This document shows, one piece after another, positions 8,798 to 16,975 of a DNA stretch of 64,000 nucleotides; the stretch's first letter is position 1, and each line of letters begins with the position of its first letter. The notes beneath the pieces were generated by a model. The model saw only the letters and a program-made list of their open reading frames with translations. It was not told the origin of the DNA and did no database searches. The DNA comes from JANPIX01 sp031425195 (GTDB lineage: Bacteria; Pseudomonadota; Alphaproteobacteria; Rhodobacterales; Rhodobacteraceae). The stretch is from positions 124,001-188,000 of the forward strand of contig JANPIX010000001.1 of the NCBI GenBank assembly GCA_031425195.1, in the 5' to 3' direction. The position numbers and the translations under genes were made by a program.

Positions 8798-9280
8798 TCA
8801 TGGGGACGACATGAACGCTGTTCTTCTGGCTGTTTGGGCCGATTTGGCGTGCCCGTTCAAAGTGGCGCGGGCGGCGGGTTCGCCAGAGATTGCGCCGTTT
8901 CCCAGATCGGCGAGGATCGGACAGTCAGGCCTGTGATCACCGCAGCATGCGTCAGACAGGTGTTGCAAACTGTCCACCATCGCCTGCATTTCGCTGATCT
9001 TCCTGACCAGCCCGTCGATCTGTTCCTGCGCCAGACGTTTGACGTCGGCGCTGTGGCGCGATTTGTCACGCCACAGTGCCAGCAGGGTTTCGATTTTTTC
9101 GACGGGAAAACCAAGATCGCGGGCGCGGCGGATGAAGCGCAGCATTTGCACCTCGGTGTCGGTATAGACGCGGTAGCCGGAGCCTGTTCGCCCCGCCTCG
9201 GGGATCAGGCCCGTTGCTTCGTAATAGCGGATCATCTTGGCCGATACGCCCGAGGCTTTGGCCGCTTCACCAATGTTCAT
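8798..9280 (-). CDS. cueR: Copper-responsive MerR-family activator CueR
   Basis: A 160-residue MerR-family protein: winged helix-turn-helix at about residues 1-70 with the MIRYYE motif, dimerisation helix, then CCGDHRPDC, the CueR-type metal-binding loop with two cysteines seven residues apart (second Cys of CC to last C). CueR senses Cu(I) and untwists promoters with 19-bp spacers. Two such promoters stand divergently at 11,804-11,901. The gene follows copA with a four-base ATGA overlap, so it is probably made from the copA transcript and autoregulated. The tail of about 35 residues after the metal loop is longer than in E. coli CueR. Confidence 0.93.
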   Translation of the reverse strand: MNIGEAAKASGVSAKMIRYYEATGLIPEAGRTGSGYRVYTDTEVQMLRFIRRARDLGFPVEKIETLLALWRDKSRHSADVKRLAQEQIDGLVRKISEMQAMVDSLQHLSDACCGDHRPDCPILADLGNGAISGEPAARATLNGHAKSAQTARRTAFMSSP

Positions 9281-11766
9281 CTGTCGTATCCTTGCGTTCT
9301 GATGGGTTGAAAGCCGCGCAGGCGAAGGGCGTTGCCCAGGACAAACACGCTCGACAAGGCCATGGCCCCGGCGGCGAACACCGGTGACAGCAGCACCCCG
9401 TAAGCCGGATACAGCGCCCCTGCCGCAACGGGGATGAGTGCGGCGTTGTAGGCGAAGGCCCAGAACAGGTTCTGGCGGATGTTGCCCATCGTGGCGCGGC
9501 TGAGGGCGATGGCATCCGGAATGGCGGTCAGCCTGCCGGACATCAGGACGACATCGGCGGCCTCGATCGCAACATCGGTGCCCGTGCCGACGGCGATGCC
9601 GACATCCGCCGCAGCCAGGGCCGGGGCGTCGTTGATCCCGTCGCCGACATAGGCCACCCGGCCCAGCGATTTGAGGCGCTGGATGGCGGCCACCTTGTCG
9701 CCCGGCAGCACCTCGGCCACGACTTCGTCGATCCCTAATGGTGCGGCGATGGCGTTGGCCGTGCGGGCGTTGTCACCCGTGATCATCACGACCCTGAGGC
9801 CAAGCGCATGCAGCGCCCGGATCGCCGCCGGGGTGCTGTCCTTGACGCGGTCGGCCACGGCGATGACGGCGGCGAGGCGACCGTCGATGGCGGCATAAAG
9901 CGGTGTCTTGCCTTCGTGGCCAAGGCGGCCCGCCTCGGCGGCGAACAGGGCAACATCAAGGCCAAGCCGGGTCATGTAGCGGTCTGCGCCGATTTCCACC
10001 TTTTTGCCCGCGACCTCTGCCTCCACCCCAAAGCCGGTGACGGAACGGAATTGGGTGACGGGGGGCAGTGGCAGGCCTTCGGCGCGGGCCGCGTCAACGA
10101 TGGCGCGGGCTATTGGGTGTTCGGACTTTGCCTCCACCGCCGCGACGGCGGCCAGCACGTCGGTGCGGGCAAAGCCGGGGGCAAGGGCAAGGTCGGTCAG
10201 AACCGGTTTGCCTTCGGTCAGCGTGCCGGTCTTGTCCAAGGCGACGACCGACACGCCCTGCAGGGACTGCAGCGCCTCGCCCTTGCGGAACAGGACGCCG
10301 AGTTCGGCCCCGCGCCCGGTGCCCACCATGATGGAGGTTGGCGTGGCAAGGCCCATGGCGCAGGGGCAGGCGATGATCAGAACCGCAACGGCGTTCACGA
10401 GGCCAAGCGTCAGGGCCGGGTCGGGGCCGAAGATCAGCCAGACGGCGAAGGTGAGCGCGGCGAGCGCCATGACGACGGGCACGAACCACAGGGTGATGCG
10501 GTCGACGAGCGCCTGAATGGGCAGTTTGCCGCCCTGTGCCGCCTCCACCATGCGGATGATCTGGGCAAGCATGGTGGCCTCGCCCACCGCCGTCGCGGTG
10601 ACGGACAGTGCGCCGGTCTGGTTGACTGTGCCGCCGGTGACATGCGCGCCTGCGGCCTTGGCAACTGGCACGGGTTCGCCCGAAATCATGCTTTCGTCCA
10701 GCCAGCTTTCACCTTCCAGAACGGTGCCGTCGACGGGTACACGTTCGCCGGGACGCACCTCCACGATATCGCCGGAGCGGACCTCGGCGATGGGCACCTC
10801 GACGGTTTGGCCATCGCGCCGGACCTGCGCCGTGCGGGCCTGCAGGCCGATCAGGCGACGGATTGCGCCCGAGGTGCGCCCCTTGGCCCGCGCCTCCAGA
10901 AACCGGCCGAGAAGGATCAGGGTCACGATGACGGCTGCGGCCTCGTAATAGACGTTGATCGTGCCCTGCGGCAGCAATCCGGGGGCGAAGGTGGCGGTGA
11001 GCGAATAGCCATAAGCCGCCGTTGTGCCGACGGCGACAAGGCTGTTCATGTCGGGGGCGAGCCGCCAGAGGGCGGGATAGCCCTTTTTATAGAACCGCCT
11101 GCCGGGGCCGATCAGGACAAGCGTGGTCAGCACGAACTGCACCCACCAGCTGGCCTGCATGCCGATGGTGCGCATGATCAGATCGTGGACCGGCATGAAC
11201 AGATGCGCGCCCATTTCCAATGCGAACACAGGCAGGGTCAGGATGGCGGCGACGGTCAGGTCGCGTTTCAGGTTGACCTGTTCATCGGCCTTGCGCGCAT
11301 CGGATTCGGCATCCACCGTTGCGGAACGCTGCACGGGGCGTGCGTCATAACCCGCATCCCCGACCGCTTTGATCAGCAGCGCGGCGTCGGCCGATCCGGT
11401 GACTGTGGCGCGTTCGGTGGCCAGATTGACGGTGGCCGTCTGCACCCCCGGCACGGATTTCAGCGCGCGTTCGACGCGCGACACACAGGATGCGCAGGTC
11501 ATGCCGCCGATGGTCAGATCGATGGGTTCGGCGGGAACATCGTAACCCGCAGCCTCGACCGCGGCGACAAGGCTGGTGCGCGTGACTGCGGCGGTTGCGG
11601 TGACCTGAGCGCGTTCGGTGGCGAGGTTTACTGTGGCATCCGTCACACCGGGAACCTGGCGCAACGCCCGTTCGACCCGGCCCACGCAGGACGCGCAGGT
11701 CATGCCTTCGACGGGCAGCGTCAGCGTGGCAGTTGGTGCTGGGGGGGGATTCAAAATGGCATTCAT
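9277..11766 (-). CDS. copA: Cu(I)-translocating P1B-type ATPase CopA
   Basis: An 829-residue copper exporter in the inner membrane. Two heavy-metal-associated domains each carry GMTCASC (21-27 and 88-94). The transmembrane metal site CPC is at 467-469, and the phosphorylation site DKTGT begins at D511, followed by TGDN and GDGINDAPAL in the ATP-binding domain. The start at 11766 gives the standard N-terminus; the open frame reaches further upstream only through the promoter. A CueR-type promoter lies just upstream, and cueR overlaps the 3' end. Confidence 0.96.
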   Translation of the reverse strand: MNAILNPPPAPTATLTLPVEGMTCASCVGRVERALRQVPGVTDATVNLATERAQVTATAAVTRTSLVAAVEAAGYDVPAEPIDLTIGGMTCASCVSRVERALKSVPGVQTATVNLATERATVTGSADAALLIKAVGDAGYDARPVQRSATVDAESDARKADEQVNLKRDLTVAAILTLPVFALEMGAHLFMPVHDLIMRTIGMQASWWVQFVLTTLVLIGPGRRFYKKGYPALWRLAPDMNSLVAVGTTAAYGYSLTATFAPGLLPQGTINVYYEAAAVIVTLILLGRFLEARAKGRTSGAIRRLIGLQARTAQVRRDGQTVEVPIAEVRSGDIVEVRPGERVPVDGTVLEGESWLDESMISGEPVPVAKAAGAHVTGGTVNQTGALSVTATAVGEATMLAQIIRMVEAAQGGKLPIQALVDRITLWFVPVVMALAALTFAVWLIFGPDPALTLGLVNAVAVLIIACPCAMGLATPTSIMVGTGRGAELGVLFRKGEALQSLQGVSVVALDKTGTLTEGKPVLTDLALAPGFARTDVLAAVAAVEAKSEHPIARAIVDAARAEGLPLPPVTQFRSVTGFGVEAEVAGKKVEIGADRYMTRLGLDVALFAAEAGRLGHEGKTPLYAAIDGRLAAVIAVADRVKDSTPAAIRALHALGLRVVMITGDNARTANAIAAPLGIDEVVAEVLPGDKVAAIQRLKSLGRVAYVGDGINDAPALAAADVGIAVGTGTDVAIEAADVVLMSGRLTAIPDAIALSRATMGNIRQNLFWAFAYNAALIPVAAGALYPAYGVLLSPVFAAGAMALSSVFVLGNALRLRGFQPIRTQGYDR

Positions 11767-11803
11767 GGCGGTGATCTTTCGGTTGTGTCGATTTCCGCTG
11801 CCA

Positions 11804-11834
11804 CAGATAAGGGTTCCAATGATGGGAAGGTCAA
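11804..11834 (-). promoter_or_regulatory. CueR-type promoter for copA-cueR
   Basis: Read on the minus strand, TTGACC (11834-11829) and TATCTG (11809-11804) are separated by 19 bases that contain the dyad TTCC-N6-GGAA. The overlong 19-bp spacer with a central dyad is the hallmark of MerR-family promoters. The copA start is 38 bases downstream. Confidence 0.8.
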
Positions 11835-11870
11835 GGGCGGAACGAAAAATAGAATCTTCAGCCGTGACCC

Positions 11871-11901
11871 TTGACCTTCCAACGGTGGGAAGCCCTATCT
11901 G
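11871..11901 (+). promoter_or_regulatory. CueR-type promoter for the chaperone/DUF305 genes
   Basis: TTGACC (11871-11876) and TATCTG (11896-11901) are again 19 bases apart, with the dyad CTTCC-N7-GGAAG between them. The -35 and -10 hexamers are identical to those of the opposing copA promoter, so one activator can drive both transcripts. Confidence 0.8.
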
Positions 11902-11934
11902 ATATTTCATGAGACAAAACCGAAGGAGGATCTC

Positions 11935-12123
11935 ATGCAGTTCCATATCGAGAACATGAGTTGTGGCGGCTGTGTGCGCAGCGTCACCAAAGCCATTCAA
12001 TCCGTCGATCCGACAGCCGAGGTCAGCGCCGATCTTTCGACCCGCGATGTAGAGGTGGTCACGACTGCACCGCGCGAAAAGCTTGAACTCGTATTGGCCG
12101 ACGTCGGCTATGCCGCAAACTGA
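11935..12123 (+). CDS. Heavy-metal-associated domain protein, CopZ-like copper chaperone
   Basis: A 62-residue single ferredoxin-like HMA domain with the metal-binding loop MSCGGC at residues 8-13. Such proteins carry Cu(I) in the cytoplasm to CopA. AAGGAGGA at 11923-11930 is a strong ribosome binding site. It is the first gene behind the rightward CueR-type promoter and sits 14 bases before the DUF305 gene. Confidence 0.92.
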   Translation: MQFHIENMSCGGCVRSVTKAIQSVDPTAEVSADLSTRDVEVVTTAPREKLELVLADVGYAAN

Positions 12124-12137
12124 ACCGGAGACATAAG

Positions 12138-12575
12138 ATGAAAAACCGCACAATCGCGCTTGCGACCGCAGCCCTTGTCGTTGCAGGCGGCTTTGCTGTC
12201 GCGCAGACCACGATGGAAGGGATGGATCATTCCAAGATGGATCATTCCGGCATGGCGATGGACATGGAAGGCATGGGGACGATGGACCATACCATGCTGA
12301 TCCCGCCCGAGTTTGCCGAAGACCCGGCCACGGTTGCCTATGCCAAGGCGATGAACGACATGATGGCGGGAATGATGATTCCCTATACGGGTGACCCGGA
12401 CGTCGATTTCATCCAAGGCATGATTCCGCACCACAAGGCCGCCGTCGACATGGCGAAGATCGCCTTGCAATACGGCAAGGACCCCGAAGTCAGGGCCTTG
12501 GCCGAAGCCGTGATTACGGCGCAAGAGGCGGAGATCACGCAGATGAACGCCTGGCTTGAGGCGCGCGGCAAGTAA
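12138..12575 (+). CDS. Exported Met/His-rich DUF305 protein
   Basis: A 145-residue protein with a signal peptide (hydrophobic stretch ending AVAQ near residue 23), then a Met/His-rich stretch with repeated MDHS and GMDM units, then a DUF305 domain with the MIPHHKAAVDMA motif. DUF305 proteins such as CopM bind copper in the periplasm. Position behind the chaperone gene and the CueR-type promoter supports a copper-buffering role, though no enzymatic activity can be deduced. Confidence 0.88.
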   Translation: MKNRTIALATAALVVAGGFAVAQTTMEGMDHSKMDHSGMAMDMEGMGTMDHTMLIPPEFAEDPATVAYAKAMNDMMAGMMIPYTGDPDVDFIQGMIPHHKAAVDMAKIALQYGKDPEVRALAEAVITAQEAEITQMNAWLEARGK

Positions 12576-12626
12576 ACGCATTCGCCGCCCATGCGGTTCG
12601 GGGCGTGAACCTGCCCCGGACCGGCC

Positions 12627-13694
12627 CTAGCCCGCCGCGCCCTGCCCGGCCGGCGGTGCGGTGACGGGGCCGCAGACGGAACAATCCGCACGGCGATGTG
12701 CGGTGATGACCCGCGTATCCGCGAAAAGCGCGTCATAGATCATCAGGCGACCCAGCAGCGGTTCGCCTGCGCCTGTCAGAAGCTTGACCGCCTCTGTCGC
12801 CATGATGGAGCCGATGATGCCCGGCAAAGGGGCGGCGACGCCAGCCTCGGCACAGGTGGGAACCAGACCCGGCGCGGGGCGCTGCGGAAACACGCAGGCA
12901 AGGCAGGGGCCGCCGGTTGCGGGGCGGAAGATCGAAACCTGCCCTTCCCACTGGGTGATGGCACCTGAAATCAGGGGCTTTCCTGCGGCAACACAAACGG
13001 CGTTCGCCAGTTCGCGGGTGTCGAAATTGTCGGACCCGTCCAGCACCAGATCATAGTCGGCGATCAGATCGGCGGCGATGCCTGCATCAAGGCGGCGCTG
13101 ATAAGGACGCACCTCGATAAACGGGTTCAGGGCGCGCATGGCTGTGGCGGCGGACTGCACTTTGGCCATGCCGATGCGGTTGTCGGCATGGATGATCTGG
13201 CGTTGCAGATTGGAGTTTTCCACCACGTCGTCGTCGATGACACCGATGACACCCACACCGCTGGCGGCCAGATACAACAGCGCGGGCGAGCCAAGGCCGC
13301 CTGCCCCGATCACCAGAACGCGGGCGTCCTTCAACCGGCGCTGCCCGGTGCCGCCGATTTCGCGCAGCATGATGTGACGGGCATAGCGGTCCAGTTCCGC
13401 AGGGCGGAACGCGCCCGTCTGCGTGGCGGCCACCGGCGCATCATGGCCACGGCGCAAGCGACGCAGCAGCGTGCGATAACCGATCACGGCGGCGGCGATG
13501 CCACCGAGAACGACCCACACCTCGGCCCGCGCGCCGGTTGCCAGCCGCAAGGGGTGGCCGGTGGGCAACAGAAGATGGATCAGCACGACCACGGCCCAGA
13601 TCACCGCAATCACGATCAGGCGCTGCCGCAGGGGCGTGCCAAGCCACGCCCCAAGTGCCCACATTGCCGCCATCAGGCCAAGAACAGCGATCAT
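12627..13694 (-). CDS. moeB: MoeB/ThiF-type adenylyltransferase with membrane-anchored N-terminus
   Basis: A 355-residue protein. The C-terminal 250 residues are an E1-like adenylyltransferase: GAGGLGSP nucleotide loop near residue 130, DGSDNFDTR motif, and two Cys pairs (CLAC and CSVC) that bind zinc. It would activate the C-terminus of MoaD or ThiS for sulfur transfer in cofactor synthesis. The first 85 or so residues are unusual: two or three hydrophobic helices that would hold the enzyme at the membrane. Its ATG overlaps the dut stop by one base, so it belongs to the coaBC-dut transcription unit. Confidence 0.88.
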   Translation of the reverse strand: MIAVLGLMAAMWALGAWLGTPLRQRLIVIAVIWAVVVLIHLLLPTGHPLRLATGARAEVWVVLGGIAAAVIGYRTLLRRLRRGHDAPVAATQTGAFRPAELDRYARHIMLREIGGTGQRRLKDARVLVIGAGGLGSPALLYLAASGVGVIGVIDDDVVENSNLQRQIIHADNRIGMAKVQSAATAMRALNPFIEVRPYQRRLDAGIAADLIADYDLVLDGSDNFDTRELANAVCVAAGKPLISGAITQWEGQVSIFRPATGGPCLACVFPQRPAPGLVPTCAEAGVAAPLPGIIGSIMATEAVKLLTGAGEPLLGRLMIYDALFADTRVITAHRRADCSVCGPVTAPPAGQGAAG

Positions 13695-14179
13695 CAGCCG
13701 CGCCCCGTTGACCCGAAACCGCCTTCGCCACGGTCAGACTCTGACAGGGCATCGACGATGACGAACCGGGCCTGAACCACTGGGGCCACGATCATCTGTG
13801 CGATCCGGTCGCCATGCTGCACGACATAATCCACGCTGCCCAGATTGATCAGCGCCACGCCAAGGGGGCCGCGATAATCGCTGTCGATGGTGCCGGGCGT
13901 GTTAGGCAGCGTGATGCCGTGTTTCAGCGCAAGCCCGGACCGGGGCCTGATCTGCACCTCGAACCCCGGCGGAATTTCCACGCGCAGGCCGGTTGGCAAG
14001 ACGATCCGCTGCAGGGGCGCAAGGGTCATGCCCGCCTTTCGCAAGGAGGGCGGAAGATTGGCGCGCAGGTCTGCGCCAGCGGCACCGGAGGTTTCGTAGG
14101 CGGGTAAGGGCAGGCTGCGATCTGCGTCCGCATCCCAAAGCAGGCGGATGAGGGGTGTGTTGTCACCAGTGGCGGTCAT
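13694..14179 (-). CDS. dut: dUTP diphosphatase
   Basis: A 161-residue trimeric dUTPase that hydrolyses dUTP to dUMP and keeps uracil out of DNA. The five conserved motifs can be followed: AGADLRA, RSGLALKHG, GTIDSDYRG, GDRIAQMI and the C-terminal glycine-rich arm RGEGGFGSTG. It overlaps coaBC upstream by four bases and moeB downstream by one. The coaBC-dut pairing is common across bacteria. Confidence 0.96.
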   Translation of the reverse strand: MTATGDNTPLIRLLWDADADRSLPLPAYETSGAAGADLRANLPPSLRKAGMTLAPLQRIVLPTGLRVEIPPGFEVQIRPRSGLALKHGITLPNTPGTIDSDYRGPLGVALINLGSVDYVVQHGDRIAQMIVAPVVQARFVIVDALSESDRGEGGFGSTGRG

Positions 14180-15372
14180 TGCAAAGCCTGGGCGATGCGA
14201 AGGGCGAGCCGGTTTGCCACATCGGCCTTGGCCATCCGGGGCCAGACTTCGGGCCCGGCGTCGGTGATCAGAGTGACGGCATTTTCGGTGCCACCCATCA
14301 CGCCCGATGATGCAGATACGTCATTCGCCACGATCCAGTCACAGCCTTTGCGCAGGCGTTTGGCGGTGGCGTGGTCCACCACCTGTTCGGTTTCTGCGGC
14401 AAAGCCGACAACAAGTTTGGGCCGCCCCGCAGACCTTTGCGAAATGCGGGCCAGAATGTCGGGGTTTTCGGCAAATGTCAGATGGGGGGGATTGCCGGAA
14501 CCGTCCTTCTTCATCTTTTGCCCAGCGACAGTGGTCATGCGCCAGTCCGCCACCGCCGCAGCAAAGACAGCTGCATCGGCCGGCAAGGCGGCGTCCACCG
14601 CGTCAAGCATTTCGGCGGCCGTTTCCACGGCCACGACGGTTACCCCCAAGGGTGGCGGCACGGTTGCGGGGCCGGTCACAAAGGTGACTTTTGCGCCCAG
14701 CGCAGCAAGGGCCTGTGCGATGGCTGTGCCCTGCGCGCCGGATGATCTGTTGGCGATGTAGCGGACCGGGTCGATGGGTTCATGCGTCGGGCCGGAGGTG
14801 ACGATGACGTGACGCCCGGTCAGTGGGCCGGTGTTGAGCATTGCGGCAATCGCGGCGAGAATTTCTGGCGGTTCGGCCAGCCGACCGGGGCCATATTCGC
14901 CGCAGGCCATGTCGCCGTCATTCGGGCCGACGAACCTGATCCCGTCGTGGGTGAGCTGTTCAAGGTTCCGGCGGGTTGCGGGGTGGTTCCACATCCGCAC
15001 ATTCATGGCGGGGGCCACCAGAACCGGCGTGTCGGTGGCCAACAGAAGAGTGGAGGCCAGATCGTTCGCGTGACCGCCCGCCATCTTGGCCATCAGGTCT
15101 GCGGTGCCGGGGGCCACGACGATCAGGTCTGCAACGCGCGACAGTTGGATATGGCCCATTTCAGCCTCATCCGTGAGATTGAACAGGTCGGTGTAGACCT
15201 TTTCCCCGGCCAGAGCCGCCACGGACAATGGTGTGACGAATTCCGCGCCTGAGCGGGTCAGCACGGGCGTCACATCAGCCCCCGCCTTGCGCAGAAGGCG
15301 GATCAGTTCCAGCGATTTGTAGGCGGCGATGCCGCCCCCGATGATCAGAAGGATGCGCCTGGTTTCAAGCAT
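14176..15372 (-). CDS. coaBC: Bifunctional phosphopantothenoylcysteine decarboxylase/synthetase
   Basis: A 398-residue Dfp protein catalysing two steps of coenzyme A synthesis. The CoaC half (about 1-185) is a flavoprotein decarboxylase with APAMNVRMW containing the substrate-binding PxMNxxMW motif. The CoaB half (about 190-398) is the cysteine ligase with NRSSGAQG. ATG at 15372 is preceded by GGGGG at suitable spacing and gives the standard LLIIGGGIAAYK start. Confidence 0.96.
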   Translation of the reverse strand: MLETRRILLIIGGGIAAYKSLELIRLLRKAGADVTPVLTRSGAEFVTPLSVAALAGEKVYTDLFNLTDEAEMGHIQLSRVADLIVVAPGTADLMAKMAGGHANDLASTLLLATDTPVLVAPAMNVRMWNHPATRRNLEQLTHDGIRFVGPNDGDMACGEYGPGRLAEPPEILAAIAAMLNTGPLTGRHVIVTSGPTHEPIDPVRYIANRSSGAQGTAIAQALAALGAKVTFVTGPATVPPPLGVTVVAVETAAEMLDAVDAALPADAAVFAAAVADWRMTTVAGQKMKKDGSGNPPHLTFAENPDILARISQRSAGRPKLVVGFAAETEQVVDHATAKRLRKGCDWIVANDVSASSGVMGGTENAVTLITDAGPEVWPRMAKADVANRLALRIAQALQ

Positions 15373-15428
15373 GTGTTGCCCCCGTGGTTGGGGGGAAGGT
15401 AGCGCCTTGGGGGGGTGGGGGGAAGGGG

Positions 15429-15452
15429 GCGGGCCGATGCTGTCCGGCCCGC
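15429..15452 (-). terminator. Possible rpoH 3' hairpin
   Basis: GCGGGCCG and CGGCCCGC form a perfect 8-bp stem with an 8-base loop, starting 18 bases after the rpoH stop. No T-run follows on the minus strand, so it may stabilise the transcript or act only weakly as a terminator. Confidence 0.4.
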
Positions 15453-15470
15453 AGCAAATTGCCGTCACCC

Positions 15471-16346
15471 TTAAAGGAACGCCAGCACCTCGCGCGATTG
15501 TTCGACAAGGCCGCGGCGCAGTTTTGCGAAGGCCGCTGCTTCCAGTTGGCGGACGCGTTCCTTGGACAGGCCAAGCTCTTCGCCCAGCGATTCGAGCGTG
15601 CGGCCATCGTCGCGGAGTTTGCGTTCGGTGACGATATACCGTTCGCGTTGGTTCAGAGTGCCCATCGCCGACACAAGCCAGTTGCGCAGTTGGGCGGTGT
15701 CATGCGTGCCTTCGACGGTGTCGGCTGCCTGCACGCCGTCATCTTCCAGCGCGTCAATCCATTCGCGGCCCTCATCCTCGGCGGACTGCGTGGCGTTCAG
15801 GGAAAAGTCGGAGCCGGACAGACGCCCCTCCATCATTTCCACATCGGCCAGCGGCACGCCGACTTCGCGGGCGATGCGTTCGCGCAGTTGGTAACCGTCA
15901 AGCTTTTCGCCCGCAGCCTCGGCCTCGCGCTCCAGTTTTGCTTGAACGCGGCGCAGGTTGAAGAACAGGGATTTCTGACTGGAGGTGGAACCCGTTCGCA
16001 CCATGGACCAGTTGCGCATCACATAGTCCTGAATGGACGCCTTGATCCACCAGACGGCATAGGTTGAAAACCGCACGCCGCGGTCGGGATCGAACTTGTC
16101 GGCGGCTTTCATCAGACCCAGCGATGCCTCTTGGATCAGGTCATTCATCGGCGCGCCGTAGCGGCGGAATTTGGCGGCCATGCTGATTGCAAGGCGCATG
16201 TAGGCGGTGATCAGGCGGTGCAGGGCTTGTTCGTCGCGCTGGTCACGCCAGGCATAGGCAAGGCGCAGCTCCGTCTCGGCATCGAGGAGTTCCGCCTTCA
16301 TTGCCTTGCGAGACATCGTCTGGTCGTTATACCCGTCAAGTGCCAT
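15471..16346 (-). CDS. rpoH2: RNA polymerase sigma-32-type factor, RpoHII class
   Basis: A 291-residue sigma-70-family protein with regions 2 and 4 intact. The RpoH box is QKSLFFNLR at about residues 124-132, and the region 2.4 helix reads AVWWIKASIQDYVMRNWS. The N-terminus beginning MALDGYNDQTMSRKAMKAEL matches the RpoHII branch of Rhodobacteraceae, which directs the singlet-oxygen/photo-oxidative response, and differs from housekeeping RpoHI. A sequence fitting the sigma-E consensus lies upstream at 16394-16423, as expected for that regulon. Confidence 0.93.
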   Translation of the reverse strand: MALDGYNDQTMSRKAMKAELLDAETELRLAYAWRDQRDEQALHRLITAYMRLAISMAAKFRRYGAPMNDLIQEASLGLMKAADKFDPDRGVRFSTYAVWWIKASIQDYVMRNWSMVRTGSTSSQKSLFFNLRRVQAKLEREAEAAGEKLDGYQLRERIAREVGVPLADVEMMEGRLSGSDFSLNATQSAEDEGREWIDALEDDGVQAADTVEGTHDTAQLRNWLVSAMGTLNQRERYIVTERKLRDDGRTLESLGEELGLSKERVRQLEAAAFAKLRRGLVEQSREVLAFL

Positions 16347-16393
16347 GGGAACCCCCTATCGGTGAAAACCCTGCGCTGTTGCGCGTTGTGAAC

Positions 16394-16423
16394 AATTTAC
16401 GGAACAGGATTATGTTCGGATCA
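16394..16423 (-). promoter_or_regulatory. Probable sigma-E (RpoE-ChrR) promoter of rpoHII
   Basis: On the minus strand TGATCC (16423-16418), an 18-base spacer and TAAATT (16399-16394) match the Rhodobacter RpoE consensus as I recall it, TGATCC-N18-TAAGA, with a spacer of the correct length. Transcription would start about 40 bases before the rpoHII ATG. The -35 element lies inside the first codons of the divergent cobU gene. Confidence 0.65.
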
Positions 16424-16975
16424 AAACAAAATTTCGCGACGCTTCCTGCGCTCACGGTGGTAATCGGCGGGGCCAGATCGGGAAAATCGCGCTTTGCCGA
16501 AGGGTTGTTGCGGGAAACGGGACTGCCAAAGCACTATGTCGCGACAGCCGAAGCGTGGGATGACGAAATGCGCACACGCATTGCGCAGCACCGCACAGAC
16601 CGAGGGGCCGACTGGATCACGCATGATGCGCCACTTGATCTGGTGGGTACGTTGAAACAGGTGCCTGTGGATGCGGGGGTGTTGATCGATTGTGCAACAT
16701 TGTGGCTGTCCAATCATCTGCTGGCAGAACACGATCTGAAGCCACAGGAAGACGCCTTAATTATTGCCTTGCGGAAGACTGCGCGCCCCGTGGTCATCGT
16801 AACCAACGAGGTTGGCCTGTCAGTGGTTCCCGACAACGCGCTGGCCCGGCGGTTTCGCGATGCGCAGGGGCGGCTTAATCAGGCATTGGCAGCGGAGGCG
16901 GGGCTGGTGGTGGCAGTCTGGGCCGGGTTGCCGCTGGTGTTGAAGGGTGCGCTGCCTGCGCCCGCCCTGCGATGA
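16412..16975 (+). CDS. cobU: Adenosylcobinamide kinase / adenosylcobinamide-phosphate guanylyltransferase
   Basis: A 187-residue CobU/CobP enzyme that phosphorylates adenosylcobinamide and then attaches GMP in the nucleotide-loop assembly of cobalamin. The P-loop GGARSGKS is at 19-26; the family features TNEVGLSVVP and a RRFRDAQGRLNQ stretch are intact. No other cobalamin genes lie nearby apart from the overlapping CobC-like phosphatase gene. The start ATG at 16412 has AGGA close upstream; no cobalamin riboswitch was recognised before it. Confidence 0.92.
   Translation: MFGSKQNFATLPALTVVIGGARSGKSRFAEGLLRETGLPKHYVATAEAWDDEMRTRIAQHRTDRGADWITHDAPLDLVGTLKQVPVDAGVLIDCATLWLSNHLLAEHDLKPQEDALIIALRKTARPVVIVTNEVGLSVVPDNALARRFRDAQGRLNQALAAEAGLVVAVWAGLPLVLKGALPAPALR

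Noticed and set aside
9808..11874. 688-codon plus-strand frame opposite copA
   Set aside because: Shadow of the copA coding frame; Gly/His/Arg-rich with no recognisable motif.
12599..12618. CGGGGC...GCCCCG hairpin between the DUF305 and moeB genes
   Set aside because: Six-bp stem without a T-run on either strand; may be chance in GC-rich intergenic DNA.
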